From Vitellaria paradoxa (Eukaryota > Streptophyta > Magnoliopsida > Ericales > Sapotaceae), in the NCBI GenBank assembly GCA_019916065.1, contig CM034237.1, forward strand, positions 39,352,485-39,416,484: 64,000 nucleotides of DNA. Direction: 5' to 3'. The stretch's first letter is position 1; the number at the start of each line of letters is the position of its first letter. The notes beneath the pieces are model-generated. The model was not told where the DNA came from. It made no database searches and was given only the letters and a program-made list of their open reading frames with translations. Both the position numbers and the translations under genes were made by a program. Positions 36,190-46,967 of the stretch are shown one piece after another.

Positions 36190-36720
36190 GTAAATTTGAT
36201 GGAGGTTTTGAGGGAAAAGGTGAAGGCCAAAGATGAAGAGTACTTGGAAGAGTAAAGAATATTAAAGGAACTAAATGACAAATTGAGTGTTCCATTCAAA
36301 AACTTTCATATGGTTCTGATTGTGCAAAACATACCTATAGACAAGAGTAGACTTGGGATTTGGAAGAGCTGCAAAGAACGAGAAAGAACTAACTTTTGCT
36401 CCCCAAGTCCCAAAGAAGACTCCAAAGAAAGCTAAGACGAATGCAATACCAGAGCAACCACCAAAGCATGCAGCTAAGAAAACTTATTAAAAGCTAAAAG
36501 GTAAGTTCTCACCATTGTGAACCTACTTGCTACCATTGTAAAATCAAATGTCACATTAGACCTGTTGCCACAAATTATATGCATGGATCTCCTTTTACCT
36601 ATGTTGACACGTAATTTTGTGAGAGCCAATTTCCATGTGTCGAATAGGTTTAAACCATTGAAGTTCCACAAGTCACAATTTGATTCTATACCTCACATGC
36701 ATAAGCCAATGAACTAGAAT
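36190..36720 (+). pseudogene. Ty1-copia-type gag remnant
   Basis: In shifting frames the region reads MEVLREKVKAKDEEYLEE, then KELNDKL, a DKSRLG motif, and a lysine- and proline-rich stretch (FAPQVPKKTPKKAKTNAI). A zinc-knuckle-like CYHCKIKCHIRP follows near 36530. This order, coiled-coil, DK(S/T)GLG-type motif, basic linker, CCHC knuckle, is typical of plant copia gag proteins. In the knuckle the usual glycine before HIRP is Cys and the last Cys is lost. Stops and frame changes show it is dead. No pol sequence follows. Confidence 0.6.
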
Positions 36721-37921
36721 TGATAGAGAAATTCTTCAAAACTCATATTGGACTTAAACCTCATACCCCAAGTTTTAAAAGTACTTTCCCAAACAAAAGG
36801 TTAATTGGATTTTAGGAAGAGTAACTTATATATTTCTCGCACTCCTAAAAAAGTTGAAGGGATGAATCTTGATAAATAGAGGTTATATTTTTTTTCATAA
36901 ACTAAGAATTGAATCCTTGTCATATTTTATTGTAGTTCAATAATATCATGTAGTTTATTTCTTGCATCGTTATTTTTTATTTTTATCTTCATTATTGAAA
37001 ATTAAAAAAAATACAAAAAAAATTTATGAACTTTCACACCTAAGTACTTCATGTTTGATTTTGCATATTCTATGATCTTGTTTATGCCAATAAAACATGG
37101 ATAAAAGAGTTTGATCACCATACCTTTCATGACACGGAATACATGCTTTAATAATACATGAGTAATATTTTATTTTTTTTATCATGGTTGTGATATACTT
37201 TTAATTTCAATTTTACATTGTTAGAATCTAACATGTTTAATAATTTTACCTATTATTTTTATATTTGATTTTATTCTCTGCATGGACTTACTGTTGCTAT
37301 TTGAGATCTTTCAAATAGATTTGCTTGGGAATGGCTATCAATGTAACAGAGTTAAGCCACCTCACTGAGCTGTCAATTATTAAAATGGTCACCCATTGGA
37401 TAGTGATGAGATAAAGGAAAGACTATAATTCCATATAAGTGAGTAAAAAATACCAAGTTTGTTAGGAATTGTTCAAATTGAAAAATTATGAAAAAAAAAA
37501 TGACTAGAAATATACTTGGAGGTAATCTATTGTGCTATATTAAAAAATCAATTGAGAATAGTTGAATATTACAAAAAAAAAAAATGGAAGAAAATAGTTG
37601 AAAAGTGCATGATGGTGTGAATTATTTGTATGTTAGATGATATTTACCTCACACTCATCTCTAACATTTTTCACTCCTGTACCTTATTCGAACAACTCAT
37701 ATCATGAAAATTCTTAATTATTCTAAGAATTTTCTATTTCATAACATGTAGTATGATAATATTTCAATATAGTGCTCATTAGGTATAGTTTTGATCAAAC
37801 CATGTTTAAAAATAGAATAAGGTATTATAAATTGTAAAGTTCATTTTCTAGTTTTTCATCTTAGTTTTTCTATTTTTTTTTTTTTTTTTTTTGCATGGGT
37901 AAATTACATATCCTTTCTTGT
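36721..37921. other. AT-rich stretch, no gene seen
   Basis: No supportable reading frame. Poly-A and poly-T runs occur near 37490, 37573 and 37872. Confidence 0.45.
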
Positions 37922-39060
37922 TCCTAGCCATGATATATTTCATCTATCAAACTAGTATGAGAAGATTTTGAAAGTGTTTGAAGGCTTGCAATTTCTTCAC
38001 TGTGTGTCGATGAATCTAGTGATCTTCTCCAAATTTCTTGAAAATGAGAGGTGAAATTGTTTCTTCTGCTTATGGGTGAGATAGATGGTTCGATTGTTAG
38101 CTAAAAATACGTAGTCGAGGCATGTGTTACCTTTAGTGGAAGATTGTCATCCCTCATAATTTATTTTTGAAAAACTCTTTCACGTAAATATCTATATTCA
38201 ATCTCTTTTATCATTATACAAGTTTGAAATGAATTTCTCAATTAGTGATTTGTACTAACATTTCGAAAATTTCAACTTTGCATCCTTGAGTTTTATTCGA
38301 AATCTCAATTCATCATCTAATTTTTTTTTTTTTTTCAATTAAGGGAATAAGCTTTTAACTATTGTAATGTCTCGCTTTAATGATTGTTTTACCTTTGAGA
38401 ATTAATGACTAAAATGAAGAGGTAAAATAGTCATTAAAAGCTAAGAACATTATGTGACAACTTTAAAAACTAATCAATTTAGGCAAAATAACATATTAGA
38501 TAAGTCTTTAATAGTTAAGTGAGATTAGGAAAGATGTTAAGAGAAATTAAGAAGGAAAGTTGAGGAACATTTGTGGAATCTAATCTTTTTACACATTTTC
38601 ACAAAATGAGAGACTAAAAGATATTCTTCTTATATATATTAAATAAAAATATCATCATAATATCATTCTAATAGCAATTTTTGGCAAAGAATTTTAGTAG
38701 AAAAATATTTTCCTCAATAATAGGACAAACTTTGCTTGACCCCCTAATTTTATTCAAAATCTCATTCCAAGTTGGAGTTTTTTTCTTTTTTTTTTTTTTT
38801 TGGGTAACAATTAAGAGTTTGAATACCCCAGCTCAATGATCATTTGGCCACCAAAAATTTGACAATTAATGGTGTGAAAAAAAAAATTAATGACATTTTC
38901 TGCCCCCTCAACTTACTTTCCTTGCCCTAGGATCCCTTCGTAAACTATCCATCAATCCTTTATACATACACACACACATGGAGGGAAGGAAGGGGAGAGA
39001 GAGAGAGATCAAAATCTGTTCAATTGCAAATTTGAACAATTCGCTTAACGCATACCTGTT
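37922..39060. repeat. Segmental duplication B: 3' flank of chorismate mutase copy B
   Basis: Paralogue of 26585-29040 with one copy of the approximately 800-bp unit (about 38280-39060). The SINE site seen in copy A is uninterrupted here: AAATTGTTTCTTCTGCTTAT near 38055-38074. The end of the segment leads directly into chorismate mutase exon 6 remnants, as in copy A. Confidence 0.8.
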
Positions 39061-39109
39061 TCGCATTAGCGACACCTTGCAAACACCGCGTGTTGGGGGA
39101 AAAAAATAA

Positions 39110-39630
39110 AATAAAATTATGTCATTTGAATTGATGCAAAATCCGACCTTCTCATTAAGCATTCAACCCGAACAATTCTTCATAAAGGTTGGAAACTCTG
39201 CTTGATTTTGGTAGTGTTTTAGTAAAAAAAAAAAAAAAAAAAAAATACAATAAAAAGTTAAAAAATTATTTTAAAAGTGATATTAATTAAAAGAAAATAT
39301 AAAAAATTGATAAAAATTAATAAATTTTAATAAATTTTAATAAACCAAACACTCCCATTATTTCTACCTTTGCCTTAACTGCGGGCCTATAAATATTTCT
39401 ATCATTAAAAATTTGGCGTCCAACACAAATCTATCATAACGGATCCTCCTGGAATGCCAGCAAATCATAATACTAATTTCTCTTTCTTAAGAGACCAAAA
39501 AGAAATATTAATCAAATAAAAATAATAATATTTCCATACGGTTAACCACGCCAAAATAGAATGGAATATACAAAATAAGAAAGATGCTGGGATAATTTAT
39601 TATTAGGTATCCAATACATTTAGAATATTC
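39110..39630 (-). pseudogene. Chorismate mutase pseudogene, copy B (exons 5-6 only)
   Basis: The minus-strand exon 6 scrap (about 39115-39200 and 39357-39385) matches the main gene 3' end: GACCTTCTCATTAAGCATTC and CATAAAGGTTGGAAACTCTG on the plus strand. A MITE interrupts it at 39203-39356. Exon 5 follows at about 39405-39460 (AATCTATCATAACGGATCCT), then intron 4 sequence (CTAATTTCTCTTTCTTAAGA) to about 39630. The active-site segments are deleted. It shares the exon 6 deletion pattern and flanking order with copy A, so A and B probably arose from one already damaged duplicate. Confidence 0.8.
39203..39356. mobile_element. MITE inside exon 6 remnant of copy B
   Basis: The left end GTAGTGTTTTAGT and the complement of the right end, GGGAGTGTTTGGTT, form imperfect inverted termini around a poly-A-rich, non-coding core. 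Copy A lacks the insert at the same place. No clear target duplication. Confidence 0.6.
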
Positions 39631-39649
39631 TTATATAATATGCATTTAA

Positions 39650-39800
39650 AGTGACAAAAAATTAAATAAAATGAGATAAAGTGAAAGAAGTTATGAATTT
39701 ATAATTCGTATAATAAAATAAAAAGTGAATAATTTTTAAACTTTTTTTACGTCTTTTATTATTTTTCAAAGTTTTTTTTGCCACTTCAAACGAAACCACA
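39650..39800. mobile_element. Small MITE, same family as the one near 34700
   Basis: The core AGTGACAAAAAATTAAATAA, GAAGTTATGAATTTATAATTCG and AAAAAGTGAATAATTTTT parallels the segment at 34710-34800. The right end GCCACTTCAAACGAAACCAC is the likely inverted counterpart of the left end. Confidence 0.5.
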
Positions 39801-40012
39801 ATCTAACTCAAGTAATATCTATTTATAACGTTACATATCCGCTATGATTGATTGATTGCCTGATTTGATTGACTCTTAAAATGGCAATAAGATACTAGCA
39901 CACAATTTTCCAAGTTTGAAATACAGGAAGTAACATAAACAGCAGCACAAGTAAAGCAGATCTCACACACACATAAGGGCCTCCCTCCAATAGCATTGTG
40001 ACACATGGCACT

Positions 40013-40027
40013 CCCCCCCGGGGGGGG
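40013..40027. repeat. C7G8 homopolymer palindrome
   Basis: Seven C followed directly by eight G in otherwise AT-rich DNA. It is a perfect short palindrome able to form a very stable GC hairpin. Confidence 0.9.
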
Positions 40028-40200
40028 AATTGAAATAAAAAGTATCATTCATAAGGTAAAACTGCCACATGGTAAGATAGTTACTGAATTCTAATACAAC
40101 CCAACTACCAATTTTTTTCTATAATTATTCCTATTCGCATTGCTATTCCATTACTGAACTTCTCACCATCACAAGCCACTCCACTCCACCTCTGGCTGCC

Positions 40201-40316
40201 TCAAGATTGGAAGAAACGATTCTTTGGTTTCAAGGGATTTTCTGCAGTTCCAGCCAGCCCGAGTTGGCTAAAAAGATCCCATATTGGTTGCCCAAGGTCA
40301 CCTTCATAACCTCTCC
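40201..40316 (-). CDS. Possible terminal exon fragment, unidentified
   Basis: A minus-strand open segment reads RGYEGDLGQPIWDLFSQLGL then AGTAENPLKPKNRFFQS and a stop at 40201-40203. Composition and residue mix look coding, and AG dinucleotides that could serve as acceptors lie at its start. An in-frame stop lies just upstream. I do not recognise the protein. It sits between chorismate mutase copy B and the main gene, where the paralogous segment A has nothing comparable that I could find. It could be a captured gene fragment. Confidence 0.3.
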
Positions 40317-40833
40317 ATCAATCAATGGATTTGATGAATGCATGTATCTAATTATAGAGAGATGCAGCAAAAACTGTGTAATGACAAATTTAAACAATTC
40401 ATGGCCAAACCACTAAGGCTAACAAAACCCAATACGTGTCGAAACTGGGAAAAACACTAAAGGCTACGTTAAGATAATTAAGGATTTTAGATTAATAAAT
40501 TTGAAACTAAATTATATTAAACTATTAGTGATAGAATTAATTTACGTAACAATACATGGAAGTTTTTCTAATTACTACTATCAAATTAGTGGTGTCACCA
40601 CCACTTAAAATCTTAGAGATGCTGTTACGAAGAAAATCTCAAATAACTACTTTTTTGTGATGATTTCAAATTACCCATAAAATCATTACGTTACACTACT
40701 CAAACCCACGATGAAAAAACTATATAAACTAATAAAGATACATTCAATGAATTCTTCTTAAATAATTAGCACCAAATTTCTTGATTTCAAATCCATAAAT
40801 GCAAATGGAACCTAAAATTATGTCATTTGGAGT

Positions 40834-43800
40834 TTAATCCAACCTTCTCAGTAAGTATTCAACCTGAACTTCCTTTGTCAGAGGCATGATCCAATCGCCA
40901 TAAAGGTTGGCAACTATACTCGGCTTGATTTTGTATACTGGATTAGCAGTGTCTTCGCTTTGACTGAACCTTACCTCAACACCAAATGTTTTGGCTTTCA
41001 TCTCTACTCTTACCTTAACTGCTGCTTCCACTGTTTCATATGTTAATATTTCCATTATCCGATCCCTGTCCTGTAAGGCCACATAAAAAAAAAAAAAAAA
41101 AAACATGAGAGTGAGACGAAAAACATCAACTGTCCACGAACATGAAGAGTGCAGAAGATGAATTAAGTATGAAGTTCAAGGCAGATATATACTTGAGCTC
41201 TAATGGCAGCCTCAAAGCTGGCAGGGGATTCTAGAAACTTTGCCTCTGCTACAAATTTACCATAATGGATTCTCTTTGAGAGAGCCTGCGAATCATAATA
41301 AAGATGCGGGCAACTGATTAATCCAATAATGCATAAAAGGCCACAGGCTTTTCAGACAATAAACCTGCAATGAAGAGAATGCCAGCCACATATAGTAACT
41401 GGCATCCATAAACCACCTAGGGGATACCAAGGAACAAAATATTGTTTCTTTTTCACGAAATGACTAAAAAAATTATCTTTCATGCGAGGCCAAAATAACT
41501 AAAAATAATAACCCTAATATTTCCATTGAAATATGGTAAACAAACGAAAATAGAATATAATAGAATATGCCAAATTAATAAGTTGTTGAACTAATTTAGT
41601 ATATTAATTTGGTTTTCAGTACATTTAGATCAACTTTAGTTTGTATTTCTAAACATTTTTATAAATTTTGATATTTTAATGCTGATTGTGAAACGTTTCC
41701 TAAACATTTCCAAACATTTTTGAAATATTTTTATTTTTGCACTAAATGAAACAACCTACCAAAATGAATTTTGATCCTTGGCCAAAATTTAATTGCTTTA
41801 CCCGCCTTCTTTGTATACTGCACATTGTACAAAAACCTAAAGGATGAAATGGTCTTATGTATGTTGTTATATATATATATATATATATAAATACATGGGC
41901 CTGACTCAACCTGAAAACAGGTTTACAAGGTGAGAGCTGACCAAGATTTTTATACAGAGAGTAAAGCCATGTTATATGCAATGTGAGACTAAGGATCTCA
42001 CTTACAAACCCTCTCATGTGAAGGATGGAATGATGTGAGGTGAGGAGGCTCAACGATGAGCAAGGACCAATGAAAAGAGGCTTTAATACCATGTTAGAAG
42101 AAACCATGGGCCTAACTCAACCCTAAAATTGGCTTACAAGGTGAGGGTTGTCCAACAACCTTTATGCGGAGAGTAAAGTGATGATATAGGCAATGTAGGA
42201 CTTGGGACTTCAGTCACATATGGAAAGAAGCATGTGCGCATACCATGCATGCTGAACTCAACCCACGTAGAGAAAACAAAAATCCCAAACTGCTTGAACC
42301 TTTTTCATGTTAGATCAGAAAATGTATAGTGGGCAGGATATGGGAAAAAAATTTCACAATGAAGTTCCATGCCGTAAATTTTGTCTCCTTACCACCACAA
42401 TAAGAAAACATACTCGAAGCAGCAATGACAACTGTATAAGGGGGAACTCCAGTGCACTCCACAAAGCATACTGATGATGTCTCAAGAGCAATAACCAAAC
42501 CAAACCAAACCAAACTAAGCCTTTTCCCACCAAATGGGGTCGGCTATATGGATTTGTCGACGCCAATTAGATTTGTTTAGGGCCATGCCCTTCGATATAT
42601 CTAGGTAGGTCAGGTCATGTTTAATAGTTTCTTTCCAACTTCTCTTGGGTCTTCCTCTACCTCTCCTACTCCTAGCAATCTTCATACTTTCACACCTTCT
42701 AACAAGTGCTTCCGCTAGACGCCTTCTAACATGGTGTCTCAAGAGCAATACGAAACAAAAATTGTAAAATCAAATCAAAAGAATGGGTAAATATGAAGAG
42801 AACATCTTCTGTGTTGTTATCTCAGGGAATAACCAAAAGCTTTATAGTTCAACCGAGTTAGTCCATCCTTTCACGTCTCAAAGAAAACCTACAATAACCA
42901 CAAACTTTGGATCCTCGACCTAACCAATAAGCTTACCTAAAAAGAGAGATCACTAAAGCAAGCAACAACCCCCCCCCCCCAAAAAAAAAAAAAAACACAC
43001 ACACACACATACGTGTATACAAGAGCCGATAGAAACCAAGGTCCCTCTTAAAAGCTCAAACATTGTATAGATTTACAAAGGATTAATTGCTTCGGTCCAC
43101 AACCAGAAAGCTTAGGCACATCAACGTAACCAGTGAAGCATGTATGAGATATTCGGCTTTATCTTGGAATTTCAATTTCTCTTGAAATCTTTTTGAGAGA
43201 GAATCTATTGAAATCACTTCTATTCTCAATCTTTTGGAGGTGTTTTCTTTTAGACCATTCATAAGGAACATTTGATCCTCGAAAAATTATTGGTCATTTT
43301 CTTACAAATCTCTCTTTGACAGCTTGGCTAAATCTTGTACTCCAAATGTTTTTCTCCCAGCTAAGATGATACGGAAGGCTAAAGTGCCAATTAAAATTCA
43401 AATTTTTGCTTGGCTAGTGGCTCGTTATAAACTCAATAACTGTGACATGACACAAAGTTGAAGACCTACCTCTTTCATTTCTCTTAATTGGTGTGTTATG
43501 TTCAAGATTATAGAAGAATCAATTGACCATCTCTTCTTACATTGTCCAACTGCTTTGAGATTGTGGAACAAGTTGTTTCAGAAGCAAAGGAGGATTGGGT
43601 TTGTCATCATAAGTGTGTTAGTATCTTCAATATCAGATTCTGGGGATTAGATTAGACAGAGGAAGGAAGGGTTAAAACACGATGGAATTCTGCTACTCTG
43701 GCTGTTATGTGGTTTTATTGGGTGGAAAGGAATTCCCAAATTTTTTTAAGACAGAGAATCAAAGTTTGATGAGTTGGGATAACTGTAAATTCTAGGCATC

Positions 43801-46800
43801 TATTTGGGCTTCACTTTCTTCTGTTTTCTAAGGAGTTCCACTCATTATTAAATTGAATTGGAGGGAATCCTGTAGATAGGACCATTTTGATGCATTTTGT
43901 TTTGGTAGTCTTTTCCCTTGCTTTCATGTACTCGAGGAAACTACTCATCATCCCCATTATTTTATATTTTTCTTTCTTTTCTTCATGATTAATGAAGTTT
44001 TGTAATTTATTTAAAAAAATTAAAAAAAAAAGGCCTAACTAATAGATTCCCTTTGAAACCAAATTAGTTTGCTTTTAATGGTATTTCTTGAATACTGGCA
44101 GTAATCAATTATTTGCATTAACAACCATCAATATAAAATATTGAAGAAATTAAAAAAAAAAAGGAAAGAAAGAAGACATTTTACCTGACTATTTAATTCA
44201 TAACATAATTGCCCAGCCTAATCTCGGGGGGGGGGGGGGGGAATTAAATTGGATGAATAAAACCATGCAATACAGTTTAATTATTTATATAGCCAATTCA
44301 AATAAAACTAATTTATTACATCACATACCTGCAATGAATAAGTTTATTTACATACCTCTAAGCACATTGTGTCCCAAACAGCAGTTGATCCATAGTTCCC
44401 ATCATCTCCCGGTTCTACTAATCTTGGAAGAAGATCTCTAAAGTACATGTTCCAAATTTTTCTGTTTATATTGATGGAAGAGGCGCAATGATGCAAAACC
44501 TATTCAAATGCCAGAACCAATGATAATATATATTAAGGTTATTAAAAAAATGCTATCAGTAATCAAGCAATAAATTAGCTTCATTGCTGAGACAAATAGT
44601 ATCAAAATGTGAGAGAAGAATTATTCATCATGTTCAACCAAAATGGACATTTCTGTTTGGTACGCAAGTCACGACTCACAACTGTCAAGTTTGTGCAATG
44701 AAACCTTACCTTTCATTATCTTTCAAATAAAGCAACAAGCCGAAGATTTTCCATGGTGATCACACTGCGCACACCTTAAAAACTAAATTTGTAGAACAAA
44801 TTCTATTGTCATATTACAGATTGCACAAAAAAGTTTTTCAAAATACAATGACATATATGCATCCTCATGGATGGATCTAGAGTCTGTTGCTTCGATTCAA
44901 ATCAAATAAATTATCAAAATACATTATTAGCATAAGATTATGTACATTTATATTGGTTCTCAACAAGTACTAGAAAAATGATACATATAAAATATATATA
45001 TATATATGGGCTCACATAGCAGCATATGTACCTGTGGATATTGCAACGGTGGAAGTATTGGCTCAGGTAAGCTGGTTGGGAAGAAAGGATGCTCGTCGGG
45101 GCTCTTATATCTGCCCACCTATGTTTTGAATAAAATTTAAATAGGAATTAGCAACATCATAGTTCTGATAGTTCTTTATACTTTGTTCATTCCAATCTCA
45201 AGATTTTGTTTCTATTATAATGATTAAACTACCTTGGCATGAAGCATTTCAGTCTCACTAAGCATGAACTCCACCAAAGAACCAGAGAAACCATCCATAG
45301 AGAACGTATTGTACGTGTTTGCATTATAACAATATTGAGCCCTCTCCAAAAGGCTAAAAATGATGCTGTCCTCTTGCCGGATTAGTGAGCTCCGTATAGC
45401 ATCTAGAGTCAAGGTCTCACTTTGATCAACCCTTTCCTTCTCTGTATGCCTTTACAGAAAATACTCAAAGTAAGACAACAAAAGTTCCAGAATATCCGAG
45501 TCAGTCAACAGTTTAACATTTTAAGATGCTGATTACAAAACAAAAACAAAAAACAAAAAAAACTTCTGCTGAATAACAACCAAATGGACACTTAGGTAGT
45601 GTTTGGGAACTCTACTTTGGGCGTGCTAGTTTTTTGTCTTTTTTTTTTTTTTCAAAATGACCAAAATTATTCTCTTATTTTTTAGGTTCTTCTAAATTAT
45701 AAAAGGATAAATATGTCAAATTAATAAAAAAAGAAAAAAAACTAATAACCAAAAATTAGTTTTTTTTCCCTTCTCAAATATTTACAAAAGAGAGTTCAAC
45801 TTATTAATAGCCAACTAAAAAGTTAATAGCAGAGATTAGGTAGAGTTGGGAAGCACAAAAGTTGGTTTTTTTTTTAGCTGCCTAGTAGCCAGTTACTAAA
45901 AAAATTAGTTTTTTTTTTTTTTTTTGTCTACAAAGAAGAAAAAAATTACCTTTTTAATAGTTAACTTTTTAGTTTTTTTTTTTATTTGACATTTTTACCT
46001 TTTAAATTTTAAAAAAATTAAAATATAACAAAATAAATTTAATCGTTTTAAAAGAAGTCAGAACAGCTAAAAGTAGTTTCTAGCTACTGTTTCTAAATAC
46101 ACATTTTAGTTCTTGAACGGAGCCTTAGGCCCCGTTCGACCTGCCAAAATTTACTAAAACTCACTAATTTCTAATTATTTTTTATATTTTTTTTAATTAA
46201 ATTTTAACACTTACCACCTTTACGTCACATTTTTCTATTTTTATTATATTTGACTAATGCCCTAATCAAGGGAGAGGCCCAACGGGCTAAGTGCACCAGC
46301 CGCCATCCCCCAAAAAATAAATAAATAAATAAATAAACACAAAGCAACTGATCCCAAGAATTACACTTTCGCCCTAAAATTTATACCTTTTTGCTCCCCC
46401 GAAGAGTGGTACTTTTGCAGATTTCAAATCCCCAGTCTGGGCCCTGATTTAGTTGGCATGTATTTGAGCAAGCACATCAAATCAAGTATCTAACACTCAC
46501 ACCTACAGTTCAAAAATTCAAGCACTGTTTTTGGTTTCGTCAACAGCAAATTAGACTAGCCCAAACATACACTTCTTTAATCAATTCAAGAAAAAACACA
46601 AAAATTTCAAACAATAAAAATAAAAAATATGTAGAAAAATTAATCATCTATTAACTGATTAGAAATAGCATAGAATGATCGATTAAATAACGGGCATTTC
46701 AATCAATCACCAAACGTGCGCCTGTATATTCATTCATTTGCATAAGTGCATAGTGGCAAAAAACGTAAAGAGTTTCTCTCAGTACCCGATGGGGGAAGAT

Positions 46801-46967
46801 CCAGGAGGAGGAGCTTGAGGAGAGCAATACAATCTCGTCCCTGGATTGGATTGAAGGGATTTGCGGGCGGGATTAAGGGTCGTTTTGAAGGCAAAATGCG
46901 GGTCGGGTCTTGGGCAAGATGGAGAGAAAATGGCCCGAATGGCCGCTCCTGAGATCTTTGCCTCCAT
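40834..46967 (-). CDS. CM1: Chorismate mutase, plastid type (six exons)
   Basis: Chorismate mutase (EC 5.4.99.5) rearranges chorismate to prephenate, the committed step to phenylalanine and tyrosine. Minus-strand exons: 1, 46967-46786; 2, 45436-45233; 3, 45118-45032; 4, 44499-44356; 5, 41285-41193; 6, 41070-40834. Introns 2-5 have GT-AG ends and all join in phase 0. Exon 1 ([20 protein letters not shown]...) is rich in Ser, Pro and Arg and lacks acidic residues after its start, like a plastid transit peptide. Core motifs: [64 protein letters not shown] (effector-site Gly-Ser), [16 protein letters not shown] (active-site Arg and Lys) and the C-terminal [16 protein letters not shown]. The total is about 316 codons, normal for the family. 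Oddities: two residues are missing after YNANTY, exon 4 ends CLE where CLQ is usual, and exon 1 ends in phase 2 while usable exon 2 acceptors give phase 0 or 1. Confidence 0.92.
41865..42218 (-). mobile_element. TRIM retrotransposon in intron 4 of chorismate mutase
   Basis: Two direct repeats of about 130 bp (41865-42006 and 42092-42218) share CATGGGCCT(G/A)ACTCAACC and AGAGTAAAG. They flank about 85 bp that begins, on the minus strand, with TGGTATTAAAGCC immediately after the LTR end TTCTTCTAACA. That is the tRNA-Met-type primer-binding site (consensus TGGTATCAGAGC). A GAGAGGGTTT tract precedes the other LTR. The flanks TATGT and TATGG match at 4 of 5 positions. No coding capacity, so it fits a terminal-repeat retrotransposon in miniature. 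An AT microsatellite has grown in the 3' LTR. Confidence 0.85.
42494..42734 (-). mobile_element. 5'-truncated RTE-type LINE with 16-bp target duplication
   Basis: The 16-mer TGTCTCAAGAGCAATA flanks it (42478-42493 and 42735-42750). The minus strand encodes the C-terminal end of a LINE reverse transcriptase: [35 protein letters not shown], then [16 protein letters not shown] and a stop at the 3' end. It then ends in a TTTGG pentanucleotide tail (CCAAA repeats on the plus strand). The GRPK...W...HIADP pattern and short-repeat tail are typical of plant RTE elements. It lies in intron 4 of chorismate mutase. Confidence 0.85.
42969..42995 (+). repeat. C12-A15 homopolymer tract followed by a CA microsatellite
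   Basis: Twelve C, then fifteen A, then an AC dinucleotide run to about 43010. Copy A has only a short CA run at the corresponding place (near 29682), so the tract grew after duplication. Confidence 0.85.
43140..44034 (+). mobile_element. 5'-truncated L1-type LINE fragment with poly-A end
   Basis: The plus strand encodes the zinc-binding domain that ends plant L1 reverse transcriptases: [36 protein letters not shown] then [13 protein letters not shown], a stop, [20 protein letters not shown] then [12 protein letters not shown]. The conserved CxxC...HLFLHC pattern is partly kept (the first Cys pair is C...M). The element ends near TAATGAAGTTTTGTAATTTA followed by poly-A at about 44007-44031. 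No target duplication was found, and the first 150 bases may be rearranged. It lies in intron 4 of chorismate mutase. Confidence 0.8.
44226..44241 (+). repeat. G16 homopolymer tract
   Basis: Sixteen consecutive G in an AT-rich intron, close to exon 4 (ends 44356). It forms C16 in the pre-mRNA sense and G16 on the template strand. Confidence 0.9.
45592..46129. mobile_element. MITE-like insertion in intron 1 of chorismate mutase
   Basis: The left TTAGGTAGTGTTTGGGAACT and the complement of the right end, CCTAAGGCTCCGTTCAAGAA, resemble inverted ends of hAT-like MITEs. The interior is poly-T and poly-A rich with no coding sequence. Boundaries are approximate. Confidence 0.4.

Larger units (their letters stand above)
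33940..36190 (+). repeat. Pair of direct repeats about 1.9 kb apart
   Basis: The sequence at about 33940-34395 recurs at about 35925-36190: an ATTAGGGAGACGGAGAAACC-type start, then CTCTCAAGAAATTCTAAAATACACTAGCAAA-like text, then TAACTAATTATCATGAG and TTTAACTAATAAGTAAATTT. The copies differ by substitutions and by the minisatellite expansion in the first. They might be LTRs or ends of an unrecognised element. No coding sequence links them. Confidence 0.55.

Noticed and set aside
46262..46340. Possible SINE 3' end: GGGAGAGGCCCAACGGGCTA followed by an AAAT repeat tail
   Set aside because: Suggestive of a retroposed tail, but no box A or B and no target duplication could be found.
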